Counted from the first letter of the stretch, positions 8,974-18,847 are shown. The stretch is DNA of 64,000 bases from Alkalimonas cellulosilytica (GCF_036325985.1 NZ_JAUHLI010000004.1:1-64000), one strand, 5' to 3'. Made by a program: numbers and translations. The notes: generated by a model not told the origin, from the sequence alone.

Positions 8974-10189
8974 GTTTCGTTATCAGGCGCGCGATAACCA
9001 GGGGCGTTCAGTCCAGGGGCAGATAGAGGCTGGTAGCGAGGCTGGTGTAGCCGATATGCTGCGTCAGCGCCAACTGATCCCGGTCATGATTGAAGCCATG
9101 GCGCAGCCAACAGCAACCAAGATCGATTGGCTGCAATGGCGCCGGGGCATCAACCTGACCGAGCTAACTATGTTTTGCCGACAGATGTATGCCTTGATGA
9201 AAGCAGGCATTCCGATGATCCGTGCTATTGAAGGGCTGGCCAGCAGTACCAGCTCACCCCGGCTGCAGCAGGTATTGCATGAGCTCAGTGATGAGCTGGA
9301 AAAAGGCCGTACTTTGTCGGTGGCGATGTCTGCTCACCCTAAGGTATTTAGTCGCTTAGTGGTGAGTATTGTCCATGTGGGTGAAAATACCGGTCGGTTG
9401 GATGAAGCATTTTTGCAATTATCCGAATATCTGGAGCAAGAGCAGGAAACGCGTAAACAGATCAAGCAAGCAACCCGTTACCCGACCTTTGTACTGATAG
9501 CCTTGGCAGTGGCTATGGTGATCTTGAATCTATTGGTGATCCCACAGTTCGCCTCGATGTTTGCCCGTTTTAATGCAGAGCTGCCCTGGTCCACCCAGGT
9601 GCTGTTGGCAACGTCCTCATTTTTCCAGAATTACGGCTGGCTGTTGTTACTGGTTCTGATCATGGCTGTTGTGGCGCTGCGCTACAGCATTGAAACCGAT
9701 AAAGGCCGGGTACGCTGGGGACACTTTAAGCTAAGGGTGCCGCTGGTTGGTGACATTATCAACCGCGCTACGCTGGGGCGCTATGCCCGCAGTTTTGGTT
9801 TGATGCTAAAAGCCGGCGTGCCGATGACCACAGCGCTTAGCCTGGTGGCCGAAGCGGTGGATAATGCTTACCTGGGCGATAAAATTCGCGAGATGCGGCG
9901 AAAAATAGAACGGGGTGAGAGTCTGTACCGGGTGAGCGCCCAAAGCCAGATGTTTACCCCGTTGGTCATGCAAATGGTGGCGGTCGGCGAAGAAACCGGC
10001 CAGATGGATGCTATGTTGGCGGAAGTCGCCAGTTTCTACGAACGCGAAGTGGCCTACGATTTAAAAACGCTGACCGCCCGGATAGAGCCGATCCTGATCA
10101 CCATAGTGGCGGTGATGGTGCTGATCCTGGCATTGGGTATTTTTACGCCGATGTGGGATATGCTCAGCGCTTACCGGGGTGGAAACTAG
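8966..10189 (+). CDS. mshG: MSHA platform protein MshG (PilC/GspF-like)
   Basis: A 407-residue polytopic inner-membrane protein with two tandem T2SSF domains and TM helices at about residues 170-195, 225-245 and 375-400. It is the rotary platform coupled to the MshE ATPase that adds pilins. The final overlap-linked segment of the biogenesis block ends here. A 70-bp gap then precedes the pilin genes. Confidence 0.93.
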   Translation: MAEFRYQARDNQGRSVQGQIEAGSEAGVADMLRQRQLIPVMIEAMAQPTATKIDWLQWRRGINLTELTMFCRQMYALMKAGIPMIRAIEGLASSTSSPRLQQVLHELSDELEKGRTLSVAMSAHPKVFSRLVVSIVHVGENTGRLDEAFLQLSEYLEQEQETRKQIKQATRYPTFVLIALAVAMVILNLLVIPQFASMFARFNAELPWSTQVLLATSSFFQNYGWLLLLVLIMAVVALRYSIETDKGRVRWGHFKLRVPLVGDIINRATLGRYARSFGLMLKAGVPMTTALSLVAEAVDNAYLGDKIREMRRKIERGESLYRVSAQSQMFTPLVMQMVAVGEETGQMDAMLAEVASFYEREVAYDLKTLTARIEPILITIVAVMVLILALGIFTPMWDMLSAYRGGN

Positions 10190-10259
10190 CACTGTCGAAA
10201 AAGCGTGTAATTTTAACAAGTCGCTCTATACTAAAACAAAGCAACTCAGGAGATTGACG

Positions 10260-10814
10260 ATGAAAAAGCAAGCAGGTTTTACCCTGATCGAACTGGTGAT
10301 TGTGGTCATCATCTTAGGTTTACTGGCCGCCACTGCGCTGCCACGATTTTTAAATATTACCGAACAAGCAGAAGAGGCTGCGGTAGAGGGCATTGCCGGG
10401 GGCTTTGCATCTGCCGTAGGGTTGGTGCGGGCTCAGTGGGAAGTGGCGGGTCGGCCGGTCGACAATGTTGGCGCCAATGTGACTTCGGTCACCGTTGATG
10501 GTGCTGTGGTGGGGATTAATACCGAAGGTACCATCCGCGGTTATCCTACCGGTGAACCTGTGACCAACACCAATGTCAGCGCCATGAGTGCAGATCGCTG
10601 CTTGCAGACACTGAATCTGATTTTGCAAAACCCACCATCAGCCAGTACTACCTTCGCAACCTCGAACACCCTGTTCGTTCGATACGAAGCACCAGACTGT
10701 TTTTATCATCAAACCACTGGTCTGGGCTCTGCGCCAACCAGTATTGCCGCCAGCAACGGTTTTAGTTACAACCCGGCCAGCGGACAAATCAGTATCTTTT
10801 TAAATAAACCATAA
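10260..10814 (+). CDS. mshB: MSHA minor pilin MshB
   Basis: A 184-residue type IV prepilin. Leader MKKQAG precedes the cleavage/methylation site FTLIELVIVVIILGLLA, with Glu5 of the mature protein present. ATG 10260 follows a CAGGAG Shine-Dalgarno. The VRAQWE segment after the alpha-1 helix resembles MshB rather than MshA. Two cysteines, in RCLQ and DCFYH, probably close a D-region loop. A TATACT at 10227-10232 in the short gap could be a -10 element, but no good -35 was seen. It is followed directly by mshA. Confidence 0.82.
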   Translation: MKKQAGFTLIELVIVVIILGLLAATALPRFLNITEQAEEAAVEGIAGGFASAVGLVRAQWEVAGRPVDNVGANVTSVTVDGAVVGINTEGTIRGYPTGEPVTNTNVSAMSADRCLQTLNLILQNPPSASTTFATSNTLFVRYEAPDCFYHQTTGLGSAPTSIAASNGFSYNPASGQISIFLNKP

Positions 10815-10824
10815 GGGCTCAAAG

Positions 10825-11310
10825 ATGCCAGCTATGCAAAAACAACAAGGTTTTACATTGGTAGAGTTGATCATTGTGATCGTAATTCTTGGAATTCTGG
10901 CTGTGACGGCAGCCCCGCGTTTTCTGAACATTTCAGGGGACGCTCGAGCCAGTACCTTAAATGCTGTGAAGGGTTCTTTGGAGTCAGCCTCTGCGTTGGT
11001 GTATGGTAAAGCTATCATTGCCGGAGTGCAGAATGAAGAAACTGCGACTGTATCCGATCCGGCAGGGACTATTGCTACCGCTTATGGTTACCCGGCAGCG
11101 ACCGTGGCGGTGATGGCGATTATTCTGGATCTGGATAACAGCGAGTGGACCGTCGCTGCAGTGCCCGCGTCTGATCCTGCCAGTATTGCGATTACCCCAG
11201 CAGGTACTGAGTATACAGCAACAGAAACACAAGCTTGCCAGGTGCTGTATACTGAGCCGGATGCACCTGTCACTAAGCCCACCATTGTTGTGCAAGCGGC
11301 TGGCTGCTAG
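10825..11310 (+). CDS. mshA: MSHA major pilin MshA
   Basis: A 161-residue type IVa-like prepilin, leader plus FTLVELIIVIVILGILAVTAAPRF. The segment DARASTLNAVKGSLESASALVYGKA is the MshA family signature, so this is called the major subunit. ATG 10825 is best placed after AAGGG at 10814-10818; ATG 10834 (MQKQQG) is an alternative giving a shorter leader. It forms the filament that mediates surface attachment. Confidence 0.83.
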   Translation: MPAMQKQQGFTLVELIIVIVILGILAVTAAPRFLNISGDARASTLNAVKGSLESASALVYGKAIIAGVQNEETATVSDPAGTIATAYGYPAATVAVMAIILDLDNSEWTVAAVPASDPASIAITPAGTEYTATETQACQVLYTEPDAPVTKPTIVVQAAGC

Positions 11311-11323
11311 TTCAGGGGCCAGC

Positions 11324-11782
11324 ATGATCAGGCAGTACACGTCACCTCAAGGCTTTACCCTGGTAGAGCTGATTGTGGTGATGGTGCTGCTTGGGATCCT
11401 CAGTGTTACCCTGCTGCCCCGCTTTTTGAGCGGGGCAGGCACGTCTGAATACCAGTATCGGGATCAGGCACTCGCTGTATTACGTCGGGTTCAGATAGAA
11501 GCCATGCAGTGCACCGATCCGGTGTTTTGTGCTGGCAGATCATTGCAGCTAAACAGCTCAGCTCTGGGTAGCAGCGCCGACTGCCGCAACGATGCGACCC
11601 ACCTTTGCATTGCCAGCCGCGATAATGTCACCTTAACCGCTAACTTTAGTCAGTTAAGCTTCGATGCACTTGGCCGGCCACAGGGCTGTGCAGCAGCTAC
11701 GCCAGCCTGTACCCTGACCATTACCGGCAATACCAGCCTGCAGATTTGCCTGGAAAGCGAGGGGTATATTCGGCCATGTTAA
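11324..11782 (+). CDS. mshC: MSHA minor pilin MshC
   Basis: A 152-residue prepilin-like protein. The leader MIRQYTSPQG is followed by FTLVELIVVMVLLGILSVTLLPRF. The C-terminal half has six cysteines suggesting disulfides. Start ATG 11324 follows CAGGGG. Minor pilins of this block (MshC, D, O) probably prime assembly at the tip. It overlaps mshD by 7 bp. Confidence 0.8.
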   Translation: MIRQYTSPQGFTLVELIVVMVLLGILSVTLLPRFLSGAGTSEYQYRDQALAVLRRVQIEAMQCTDPVFCAGRSLQLNSSALGSSADCRNDATHLCIASRDNVTLTANFSQLSFDALGRPQGCAAATPACTLTITGNTSLQICLESEGYIRPC

Positions 11783-12315
11783 GTCTCAGTCAGCGCGGGG
11801 TAACCCTGATCGAACTGGTGATCGGTATCACGGTGCTGGCCGTGGCGCTGACGCTGATCACCGCTGTGCTATCGCCGCTCTTTGTACGCAGTACTGATCC
11901 CTGGCATCAGGTTCGGGCGTCAGAGCTTGGCCACAGCCTGATGAATGAAATACTGGCCCGCTCCTTTGATGAGCAAAGTGACCGCAGTGGCGGTTTGTTG
12001 CGCTGCGATGAAGTAACCCTGGGAGCTGAACCCTGCACTGCAGAGGCGAACTTTGGCCCGGATGGGGAAACCAGGCTATGGTTTAATGATGTCGATGATT
12101 TTGATGGCTTTGGTGCCAGTGGCAGCGATATTCTAACCAACATTCTGGCGCTGGAGCTGGACGATGTGTATCGCAATTACCGGGCAGAGGTCAGCGTGCG
12201 CTATGCCGGTACCGAGCTGGGTCTGCCACAGCGCTCGGTGAAACGCATTGAGGTGGTCATTACCACGCCTGCCAACAGCGCTATTGCTTTTAGTGCGTAC
12301 AAGGGGAACTGGTAA
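11776..12315 (+). CDS. mshD: MSHA minor pilin MshD
   Basis: A 179-residue prepilin-like protein with N-terminal VTLIELVIGITVLAVALTLITAV after a short leader ending in RG. Start ATG 11776 lies inside the last codons of mshC (ATGTTAA overlap). The VTLIEL motif keeps the conserved Glu. It ends by overlapping the mshO ATG by one base. Confidence 0.78.
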   Translation: MLSLSQRGVTLIELVIGITVLAVALTLITAVLSPLFVRSTDPWHQVRASELGHSLMNEILARSFDEQSDRSGGLLRCDEVTLGAEPCTAEANFGPDGETRLWFNDVDDFDGFGASGSDILTNILALELDDVYRNYRAEVSVRYAGTELGLPQRSVKRIEVVITTPANSAIAFSAYKGNW

Positions 12316-13115
12316 TGGCCAGCCGCGGTTTTACCCTGATTGAGCTGATCACCAGCATTGTGTTGCTGAGCATTGTGGCCATTTCAGTGACCAGCTTTAT
12401 TGGCTTTGCTGCCCGCATGTATGTCGATGTCAGCGAGCGTGAGCAACTGCTGGGGCAAAGCCGCTTTGCCATCGAACGGTTAAGCCGAGAGCTGCGCAGT
12501 GCGGCACCCAACAGTGTGCGTATTGCGGGCAGTGGTGGTTTGCAGTGCCTGGAGTTCACCCCTTTTGTGCTCAGTGGTTTGTATTTGCAAGCTCCCATTG
12601 GGCCGGATACGGCTACTGAACTGGAATTGGCCAGTTCTGCTGGCTTTGCTGGCGTAGCCGGTAATGAGCGGTTGGTGATTTATCCACGTAACGCAGCCGA
12701 TATTTATGATGCAGCAGGGCCATACAATGCGGTGTTAAGCGGCATCACCCCGGATGCATCGGGCTCTGTGGCGCTGGCAAACCTGGCTGCCAGCCATAGC
12801 TTTCCGCAGCATTCACCTGAGCGGCGCTTTTATCTGCTGGCATCGCCCATCAGTTATTGTGTGCAGGGCAGTCAGCTGTGGCGCTATTCCGGTTATGGCT
12901 TTGCCGCCACTCAGCCTGAGCCTGCAGTAATGGGGGCCGGGGTATTAATGGCGGAAGGGATTCGCACTGCAGTCATTCCCTCAGGTCTTACCTTCCGATA
13001 CGATGCGCCTGTGCTTAATCGCAATGCGGTAGTGCATATCGTGCTGAACTTTGGTGGTACCCTTACCGAAGACTTATTTTTCAATCATGAGGTGCATCTG
13101 CCTAATGTTCCCTAA
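12315..13115 (+). CDS. mshO: MSHA minor pilin MshO
   Basis: A 266-residue prepilin-like protein. Leader MASRG precedes FTLIELITSIVLLSIVAISVTSF; the domain following the helix (REQLLGQSRFAIERLSRELR) matches MshO/PilW-like minor pilins. It is coupled to mshD (one-base overlap) and overlaps mshP by 11 bp. Confidence 0.8.
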   Translation: MASRGFTLIELITSIVLLSIVAISVTSFIGFAARMYVDVSEREQLLGQSRFAIERLSRELRSAAPNSVRIAGSGGLQCLEFTPFVLSGLYLQAPIGPDTATELELASSAGFAGVAGNERLVIYPRNAADIYDAAGPYNAVLSGITPDASGSVALANLAASHSFPQHSPERRFYLLASPISYCVQGSQLWRYSGYGFAATQPEPAVMGAGVLMAEGIRTAVIPSGLTFRYDAPVLNRNAVVHIVLNFGGTLTEDLFFNHEVHLPNVP

Positions 13116-13554
13116 CGCTCAACAACATCAGGGCAGTGCATTGGTGGTGGCCATCTTTGTCATCGTAGTCATCTTTGGCCTCTTGTTGGCGATGAGTCGG
13201 ATCCTGACAAGCAGCAGTGACTCAGTGGTGTACGAAGTGCTGGGTACCCGGGCACTATTGGCTGCTCAAAGTGGACTGGAGCTAGCGGCTACTCAGTTGT
13301 TCCCATTGGAACAAGAGACTGCAGATTGCAGTGCTGTCTCTGCCCAATTTGTGTTGAGTGGCACTGGTTTCAGTACCTGTCGGGTGCAGCTTGCTTGCTC
13401 GGCCTCTGCAGTGCTTGATACCGGTACCAGCCAGGGGCAGCTCTTTCTGCTGCAAAGTACTGGTATGTGCCGCAGCCAGACTGACTGGTCAGTGCCTTGC
13501 CAACCTGATGAGCTATGCGCCAGTCGTACTGTGCAGATGGAGGTGGGGCTGTGA
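13105..13554 (+). CDS. mshP: MSHA biogenesis protein MshP
   Basis: A 149-residue PilX-like protein, MFPNAQQHQGSALVVAIFVIVVIFGLLLAMSRIL. There is one hydrophobic helix at residues 12-32 but no Glu5 prepilin signature, as in MshP/PilX relatives. Several cysteines lie in the C-terminal half. Start ATG 13105 is inside the mshO end; longer upstream reading is out of register with any signal. Its last base is shared with the mshQ ATG. Confidence 0.78.
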   Translation: MFPNAQQHQGSALVVAIFVIVVIFGLLLAMSRILTSSSDSVVYEVLGTRALLAAQSGLELAATQLFPLEQETADCSAVSAQFVLSGTGFSTCRVQLACSASAVLDTGTSQGQLFLLQSTGMCRSQTDWSVPCQPDELCASRTVQMEVGL

Positions 13555-16500
13555 TGCAGCGATTGCTCAGCCGGTGGTGTATGCTGCTTTGTCTGGTCTT
13601 TGCCTTGCCAGTACTGGCGCAGCCGGTTTGCCAGGAGTTGTATGCCAGCCCGAGCGGCATCAACCCGAATCTGGGAGCGAACGGTATCAGCCCGTTTGAT
13701 ATGGCCTCGGTTCCCTGGCAAACGACCCCCTGGCCAGCCAGTGGCACCACTTTAAACAGCGGCAGTTATTATTTTGGCACATTAAATACCAATAACTTTT
13801 ATCAGCTATCCATTGCCAGTGGTGCTCGTGTCACCATCTATGTCAATGACAATTTGGTTACTAATAACTTTCTGCGGTTGAATGCCAGCGGCAACCCTGA
13901 GCAGCTCACTATAGTGGTGCGCAGCAATGTGTCCATTAACAATCAGGGTGAAATCAATGGCTTAATTTATGCTGGCGGTAGCATCAATATCAATAATAAT
14001 GATGTGATTGTCGGAGGTCTGGCAGCTACTGGCAGCATTAGTATTGGAACCAATACGGTGGTCACTCGCGATGAAAATGCCATAGCACAGTTGGATTTAC
14101 CTGGCTTATGTACGGTCGGCCCGGTAAGTCTGCCTGAGCCCAGAGCTCTGTATCCGCTGGATTTATGCAACACGCTCAATAACAGTGTGGTGGAAGATCG
14201 GATGCAGCAGTATCCGGCAACCGGCTATTTACTGAGCCCTGCTGAGGGCAAGGTGTTGGCAGCCGCCAACTTCAGCACGGTAGGGATGAACCGTGTAGAG
14301 TTAGCTCCCGGCCTGCTGCATGGTTTAACTGACTTTACTGTGTCTTTGTGGTTTAAAGCTGAGGCCAGCAATAGCTTTCGCCAACTCCTTTCGGCGTCTA
14401 ACAACAGCCAGGATACCGTGTTGGAGCTTTATGTTCGCAACAACAACGTGCTGCGCGCTGGCTTATTAGGTGTTTATTATGCTTTTGGCTCGCCAGAACC
14501 GGTATTGAACAACAACAGTTGGTACCACGCCACTTTAACCAGAAGCGGCAATCAACTCTGTCTGTATCTGAATGCCACTTTGGTGCAGTGCCAGGCAGCT
14601 TCGCCAGCTGCTCTCAATGTTACTCGGGCGGCTTTAGGGGTTTGGTGGCAGGCCAATGGCGCTATGTCGGATCAGTTTCTTGGTGATATGGATGAAGTGC
14701 TGTTTTTCTCTACGGCGCTTTCAGCCGGGCAAATCCAAACTATCTATATCAATCAGAATGAAGGGCGCAATTACGATGGTGCAGTGCGCGAGGATACCTG
14801 CTTAGGCTGCTTTACGGATACCTTCTCTGGCAGCGTGTTATCGGATGATTGGGTTACCTCACGCAGCAGTGGTAGCTTTACCCCTTCCATCGTCAATGGG
14901 CGTTTACGGATGACGCAAGCGGTGGGTAACCAGTCAACAGCAGCCACCTATCAGCGTTTATTTCCTGCAGCAGATAATTTGGTGGTGATTGAGTTTGACT
15001 ACCTGGCCTATGGTGGCACGGGGGCTGATGGACTGGCGGTTGTGCTGTCGGATGCCAATGTGACCCCACAACCAGGCAGCTTTGGTGGCCCATTGGGTTA
15101 CGGCAGCCGGGCTAATCAGAATATACCGGGCTTTGCAGGTGGTTGGCTGGGGATAGGGCTGGACGAGTTTGGCAATTTCTCAACGGAAGGTGGCCCCGGC
15201 GGCCCCGGCCGGCGGCAACAGTCGGTAGCAGTCCGTGGCTCGGGCTCTGGTACGATCGGTTATCGTTATTTACGAGGGACTTGCAATAATGGTGCGACCA
15301 ACCCGGCCGGTGGCTGCCTGAACCCAAGGGTCGATGGCAATCAAACAAACCCGCATCGTTATCGCATTACCATCGACTCCCGAGCCACCGGCCGGGCCAT
15401 TGTGTCGGTAGAGCGGGATCATGGTACTGGTTTTCTTAGCCTGATCGCTCCATTTGATGCACTTGCTCAGCCTGGCCAGGCAGCGGTGCCTGAAAATTTC
15501 TTACTCTCGTTGACCGGCTCTACCGGTGGTTCAACCAATATCCATGAGCTGGACAATGTCCGTATCTGTGCTTTGCGCTCGTTGCCGGTTGGGGTGCAAA
15601 TTGATCATTTCGAGTTTGATCACAGCGGCCAGGCATTGACCTGTCAGCCAGAAACCTTGACGGTACGGGCTTGCTTAAATGCCGACTGCAGTGTGCTTTA
15701 CACCGATCCGGTTACCGCGACCCTAAGCCCCCAGCCGGTGCCTGGCGGTGAGTGGGTTGGAGGGCACGTGATTAATTTTAGCGGTGGCAGCACCACCGTT
15801 CAGCTGCGGCGCAGTACCGTGGGCACTGTCACTGTGGGTGTCAGTGGCTCTGTACCCGGCACCCGGCCACTGAGCACCACCCTCTGCCGGGCTGGTAGTG
15901 GCCCGAAAAATGTCGCCAGTTGTACTGTGAGCTTTACCAGCAGTGGATTTGTGCTTGAGGTTCCAGATGGGATTGCCAATCAGCCGGAAACAAACGTGCG
16001 ACTTAGGGCTGTGCGGGAAAGTGATCCCGGCCAGGCCTGTGTGCCGGCTTTTGCCAATGTGAACCGTACGGTGCAGTTCTGGTCGGGTTATATTACTCCG
16101 GATGCGTCGGGCCGGCCGGTATCCATGCCAGTGGAAGTGAATGAGCAAGCTATTGGTCTGAGCAGTGCTTCGCCATCCCCCCGTTCGCTCAGCTTTGATG
16201 CAAATGGCGAAGCCTTACTTCGCGTGAACTATGCCGATGCTGGCCGGGTACAGTTGAATGCCCGTTACCAGGGCTCGAACGCAACCGGCGATGCTGGCCT
16301 GGTGTTGCAGGGAGCGACCCAGTTTAGCAAGCGACCTTATGGTTTGTGTGTGCAGACGGCGTCGGATTGTGCCGCTGGCAATGCCAGTTGCCCGGCTTTT
16401 GTCCGTGCGGGCGAAACCTTCCCTGTACAGCTCAGTGCCCACGCCTGGCAGGAGGCTGTCACAGCCATTTGTCAGATGCCGGTCACGCCAAACTTTACGC

Positions 16501-17597
16501 TGGCAGGCATTTCGCTTGAACACGAACTGCTGGCGCCGCTCGCGTCCGATGGGGCTGTGCCTGGTCAGCTGCAGCCAGCCGTATATCAACATCAACGCTC
16601 TGTATCGGCCACCACAGAGGTGAGTGCGCTGTTAACGGAAGTTGGAGTATTTCGTATTACTGCCCGACCAACCCCGCTGTCTTATCTTGGCATGACCATT
16701 CCACCGGCCAGCAGTCAACCGGTTGGACGCATTACACCAGATCACTTTGCGTTGCTGTACGCTGATATCGAGCCTGGCTGCTCAGGTTTTAGCTACATGG
16801 GGCAGCCGATGCGGTGGTCGATGGCGCTTCAGGCCAGAGCACTATCCGGGCAGAGAACGTTCAATTATTTTGCCAATTTTGCCCGTTCTCCGCAAAACAG
16901 GCAGTTGGTTGCCGGGCAGCTAACCAGCGGGCAGGAGATGTCAACCCGTGTGAGCACCATGGCTGCTGACTTTAACTGGCAAGCGGGAGAAGCCGAGTGG
17001 CTGCAGCAGGAAGTGAGCTTTTTGCGCGCAAGTGAGCCCGATGGCCCCTTTAGCCAACTGCAATTTGGGCTGCGCTTTCAGGATAGCGATGGCATTGGGT
17101 TAGCCGGTTTTAACATGGATCCAGCTACGGCCGGAGATTGTGTAGCTAGCGGAAGCTGTACAGCAGTGCAACTGGCTGGTCTGCAGGATCTGCGCTATGG
17201 CCGGTTGACACTGGAGCAGGCTTTTGGCCCGGAAGACATTCCGTTGCCCCTGACCCTTCGCAGCCAGTACTGGGATGGCCAGCGTTTTCGCTTGTCCGAA
17301 TTGGATCAATGCACAGCGTTCAGTGCCAGCGAAGCCAGTGTTGATGTCAGTGCAGGCTTGCCCTTGCTCAGCGTACAGGGGCCGGGTGGCTTGCTATCCA
17401 ATGGTCAGAATGAGGCGCAGTCTCTTTGGTTAACACCACCTATGCAGCCTGGCGCCTGGCAATGGCAACTGAGCACTGATAGTTGGCTGCAATTTGACTG
17501 GAATGGCAACGGGGATGAAAACCCCCGTGCTGAAGCAATCTTTGGTCGTTATCGCGGCAATCCACGACGAATTTTCTGGCGTGAACCTTTGCCATAA
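13554..17597 (+). CDS. mshQ: Giant MSHA tip/adhesin protein MshQ
   Basis: A 1347-residue secreted protein with a signal peptide ending ALPVLAQ at about residue 22. An N-terminal beta-rich segment (about 60-180) resembles polymer-forming/ice-binding-like strands. A LamG/concanavalin-like domain follows at about 225-410 (DFTVSLWFKAE, WYHATLTRSG), then a second lectin-like domain at about 425-680, and a C-terminal DUF6701-type region typical of MshQ. Cysteines are numerous. The likely role is surface adhesion at the pilus. A perfect 8-bp hairpin (17585-17592/17598-17605) straddles the stop codon. Confidence 0.83.
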   Translation: MQRLLSRWCMLLCLVFALPVLAQPVCQELYASPSGINPNLGANGISPFDMASVPWQTTPWPASGTTLNSGSYYFGTLNTNNFYQLSIASGARVTIYVNDNLVTNNFLRLNASGNPEQLTIVVRSNVSINNQGEINGLIYAGGSININNNDVIVGGLAATGSISIGTNTVVTRDENAIAQLDLPGLCTVGPVSLPEPRALYPLDLCNTLNNSVVEDRMQQYPATGYLLSPAEGKVLAAANFSTVGMNRVELAPGLLHGLTDFTVSLWFKAEASNSFRQLLSASNNSQDTVLELYVRNNNVLRAGLLGVYYAFGSPEPVLNNNSWYHATLTRSGNQLCLYLNATLVQCQAASPAALNVTRAALGVWWQANGAMSDQFLGDMDEVLFFSTALSAGQIQTIYINQNEGRNYDGAVREDTCLGCFTDTFSGSVLSDDWVTSRSSGSFTPSIVNGRLRMTQAVGNQSTAATYQRLFPAADNLVVIEFDYLAYGGTGADGLAVVLSDANVTPQPGSFGGPLGYGSRANQNIPGFAGGWLGIGLDEFGNFSTEGGPGGPGRRQQSVAVRGSGSGTIGYRYLRGTCNNGATNPAGGCLNPRVDGNQTNPHRYRITIDSRATGRAIVSVERDHGTGFLSLIAPFDALAQPGQAAVPENFLLSLTGSTGGSTNIHELDNVRICALRSLPVGVQIDHFEFDHSGQALTCQPETLTVRACLNADCSVLYTDPVTATLSPQPVPGGEWVGGHVINFSGGSTTVQLRRSTVGTVTVGVSGSVPGTRPLSTTLCRAGSGPKNVASCTVSFTSSGFVLEVPDGIANQPETNVRLRAVRESDPGQACVPAFANVNRTVQFWSGYITPDASGRPVSMPVEVNEQAIGLSSASPSPRSLSFDANGEALLRVNYADAGRVQLNARYQGSNATGDAGLVLQGATQFSKRPYGLCVQTASDCAAGNASCPAFVRAGETFPVQLSAHAWQEAVTAICQMPVTPNFTLAGISLEHELLAPLASDGAVPGQLQPAVYQHQRSVSATTEVSALLTEVGVFRITARPTPLSYLGMTIPPASSQPVGRITPDHFALLYADIEPGCSGFSYMGQPMRWSMALQARALSGQRTFNYFANFARSPQNRQLVAGQLTSGQEMSTRVSTMAADFNWQAGEAEWLQQEVSFLRASEPDGPFSQLQFGLRFQDSDGIGLAGFNMDPATAGDCVASGSCTAVQLAGLQDLRYGRLTLEQAFGPEDIPLPLTLRSQYWDGQRFRLSELDQCTAFSASEASVDVSAGLPLLSVQGPGGLLSNGQNEAQSLWLTPPMQPGAWQWQLSTDSWLQFDWNGNGDENPRAEAIFGRYRGNPRRIFWREPLP

Positions 17598-17605
17598 GCA
17601 AAGGT
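17585..17605 (+). terminator. Hairpin at the mshQ stop codon
   Basis: ACCTTTGC and GCAAAGGT form a perfect 8-bp stem around a 5-nt loop that contains the mshQ TAA. There is no U-tract, so termination at the end of the MSHA operon is only a possibility. An mRNA 3'-end stabilising hairpin is the alternative. Confidence 0.35.
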
Positions 17606-17803
17606 CGAACCTGTGATCTTCATAAAATCAGTCTTTCTGCAAGGAATTCAGTAAAAATGCTGGATAAAGCTGTTTTCTTGCGGCATTGTTACATAGAATA
17701 ACCACAGAATTTTTGTCTATCCGATACCCGGGATTGCAGCCGGTCTCTTAGTGCCTCGCTTGCAGCATCCGGGCTTGAATGAGCATAAGGATCAATCAGT
17801 TCC

Positions 17804-18847
17804 ATGTTTAATAAACTGCGCGGTATTTTTTCCAACGACTTATCCATCGATCTGGGTACAGCAAACACACTTATTTACGTCAAAGATCAGGGTATTGTAC
17901 TGAATGAGCCTTCAGTGGTTGCTATCCGGCAAGAGCGCGCTGGTGGTCCTAAGAGCGTAGCTGCAGTGGGCCATGCAGCCAAGCGCATGCTCGGCCGAAC
18001 GCCTGGCAATATCAAAGCTATTCGTCCGATGAAAGATGGTGTAATTGCGGATTTCTATGTGACTGAAAAAATGCTGCAGCATTTTATTAAACAGGCGCAT
18101 AGCAACAGTTTCCTACGTCCAAGTCCGCGGGTGCTGGTGTGCGTGCCTTGTGGCTCTACTCAGGTTGAGCGCCGTGCTATCCGTGAGTCGGCACAGGGTG
18201 CTGGTGCGCGTGAAGTCTACTTAATTGATGAGCCGATGGCTGCTGCTATCGGTGCTGGTATGCCGGTGTCTGAAGCCACGGGCTCCATGGTGGTGGATAT
18301 CGGTGGTGGTACCACCGAGGTAGCGATTATCTCATTAAATGGTGTGGTTTATTCGTCGTCGGTGCGTATTGGCGGTGATAAGTTTGACGATGCTATCATT
18401 AATTACATCCGTCGTAATTACGGCATCTTGATTGGTGAGGCTACGGCAGAGCGCATTAAGACTGAAATTGGCTCGGCCTACCCCAGCGATGATGTGCTGG
18501 AAATTGAAGTGCGTGGTCGTAATTTAGCAGAAGGGGTACCCCGCAGCTTTACCATGACCAGCAATGAAATTCTGGAAGCTTTGCAAGAACCACTGGCTGG
18601 TATTGTCAGTTCGGTCATGGTGGCGTTGGAGCAATCACCGCCAGAGTTGGCATCGGATATTTCGGAGCGTGGCATGGTACTCACCGGTGGTGGTGCCTTA
18701 CTGCGCGATCTGGACCGTCTGTTGATGGAAGAAACCGGCATCCCGGTGGTGGTGGCTGATGAGCCGTTAACCTGTGTGGCCCGAGGTGGTGGCAAAGCAC
18801 TGGAAATGATCGATATGCACGGTGGTGATGTCTTTAGTTATGAGTAA
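17804..18847 (+). CDS. mreB: Rod shape-determining actin homologue MreB
   Basis: A 347-residue bacterial actin that organises lateral-wall synthesis at the inner membrane. Nucleotide-binding motifs are visible: phosphate-1 DLGTANTLIYVK at about residue 12, phosphate-2 VVDIGGGTTEVAI at about 163, and the adenosine motif VLTGGGALLRDL near 290. The amphipathic N-terminus MFNKLRGIFS is the membrane anchor. Length is exact for the family. A 206-bp gap upstream separates it from mshQ and should hold the mre promoter; no convincing -35/-10 pair was identified. Confidence 0.97.
   Translation: MFNKLRGIFSNDLSIDLGTANTLIYVKDQGIVLNEPSVVAIRQERAGGPKSVAAVGHAAKRMLGRTPGNIKAIRPMKDGVIADFYVTEKMLQHFIKQAHSNSFLRPSPRVLVCVPCGSTQVERRAIRESAQGAGAREVYLIDEPMAAAIGAGMPVSEATGSMVVDIGGGTTEVAIISLNGVVYSSSVRIGGDKFDDAIINYIRRNYGILIGEATAERIKTEIGSAYPSDDVLEIEVRGRNLAEGVPRSFTMTSNEILEALQEPLAGIVSSVMVALEQSPPELASDISERGMVLTGGGALLRDLDRLLMEETGIPVVVADEPLTCVARGGGKALEMIDMHGGDVFSYE

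Noticed and set aside
17640..17803. Sigma70 promoter for mreB from TTGCGG and TAGAAT
   Set aside because: The two hexamers are only 10 nt apart, which is incompatible with a sigma70 promoter.
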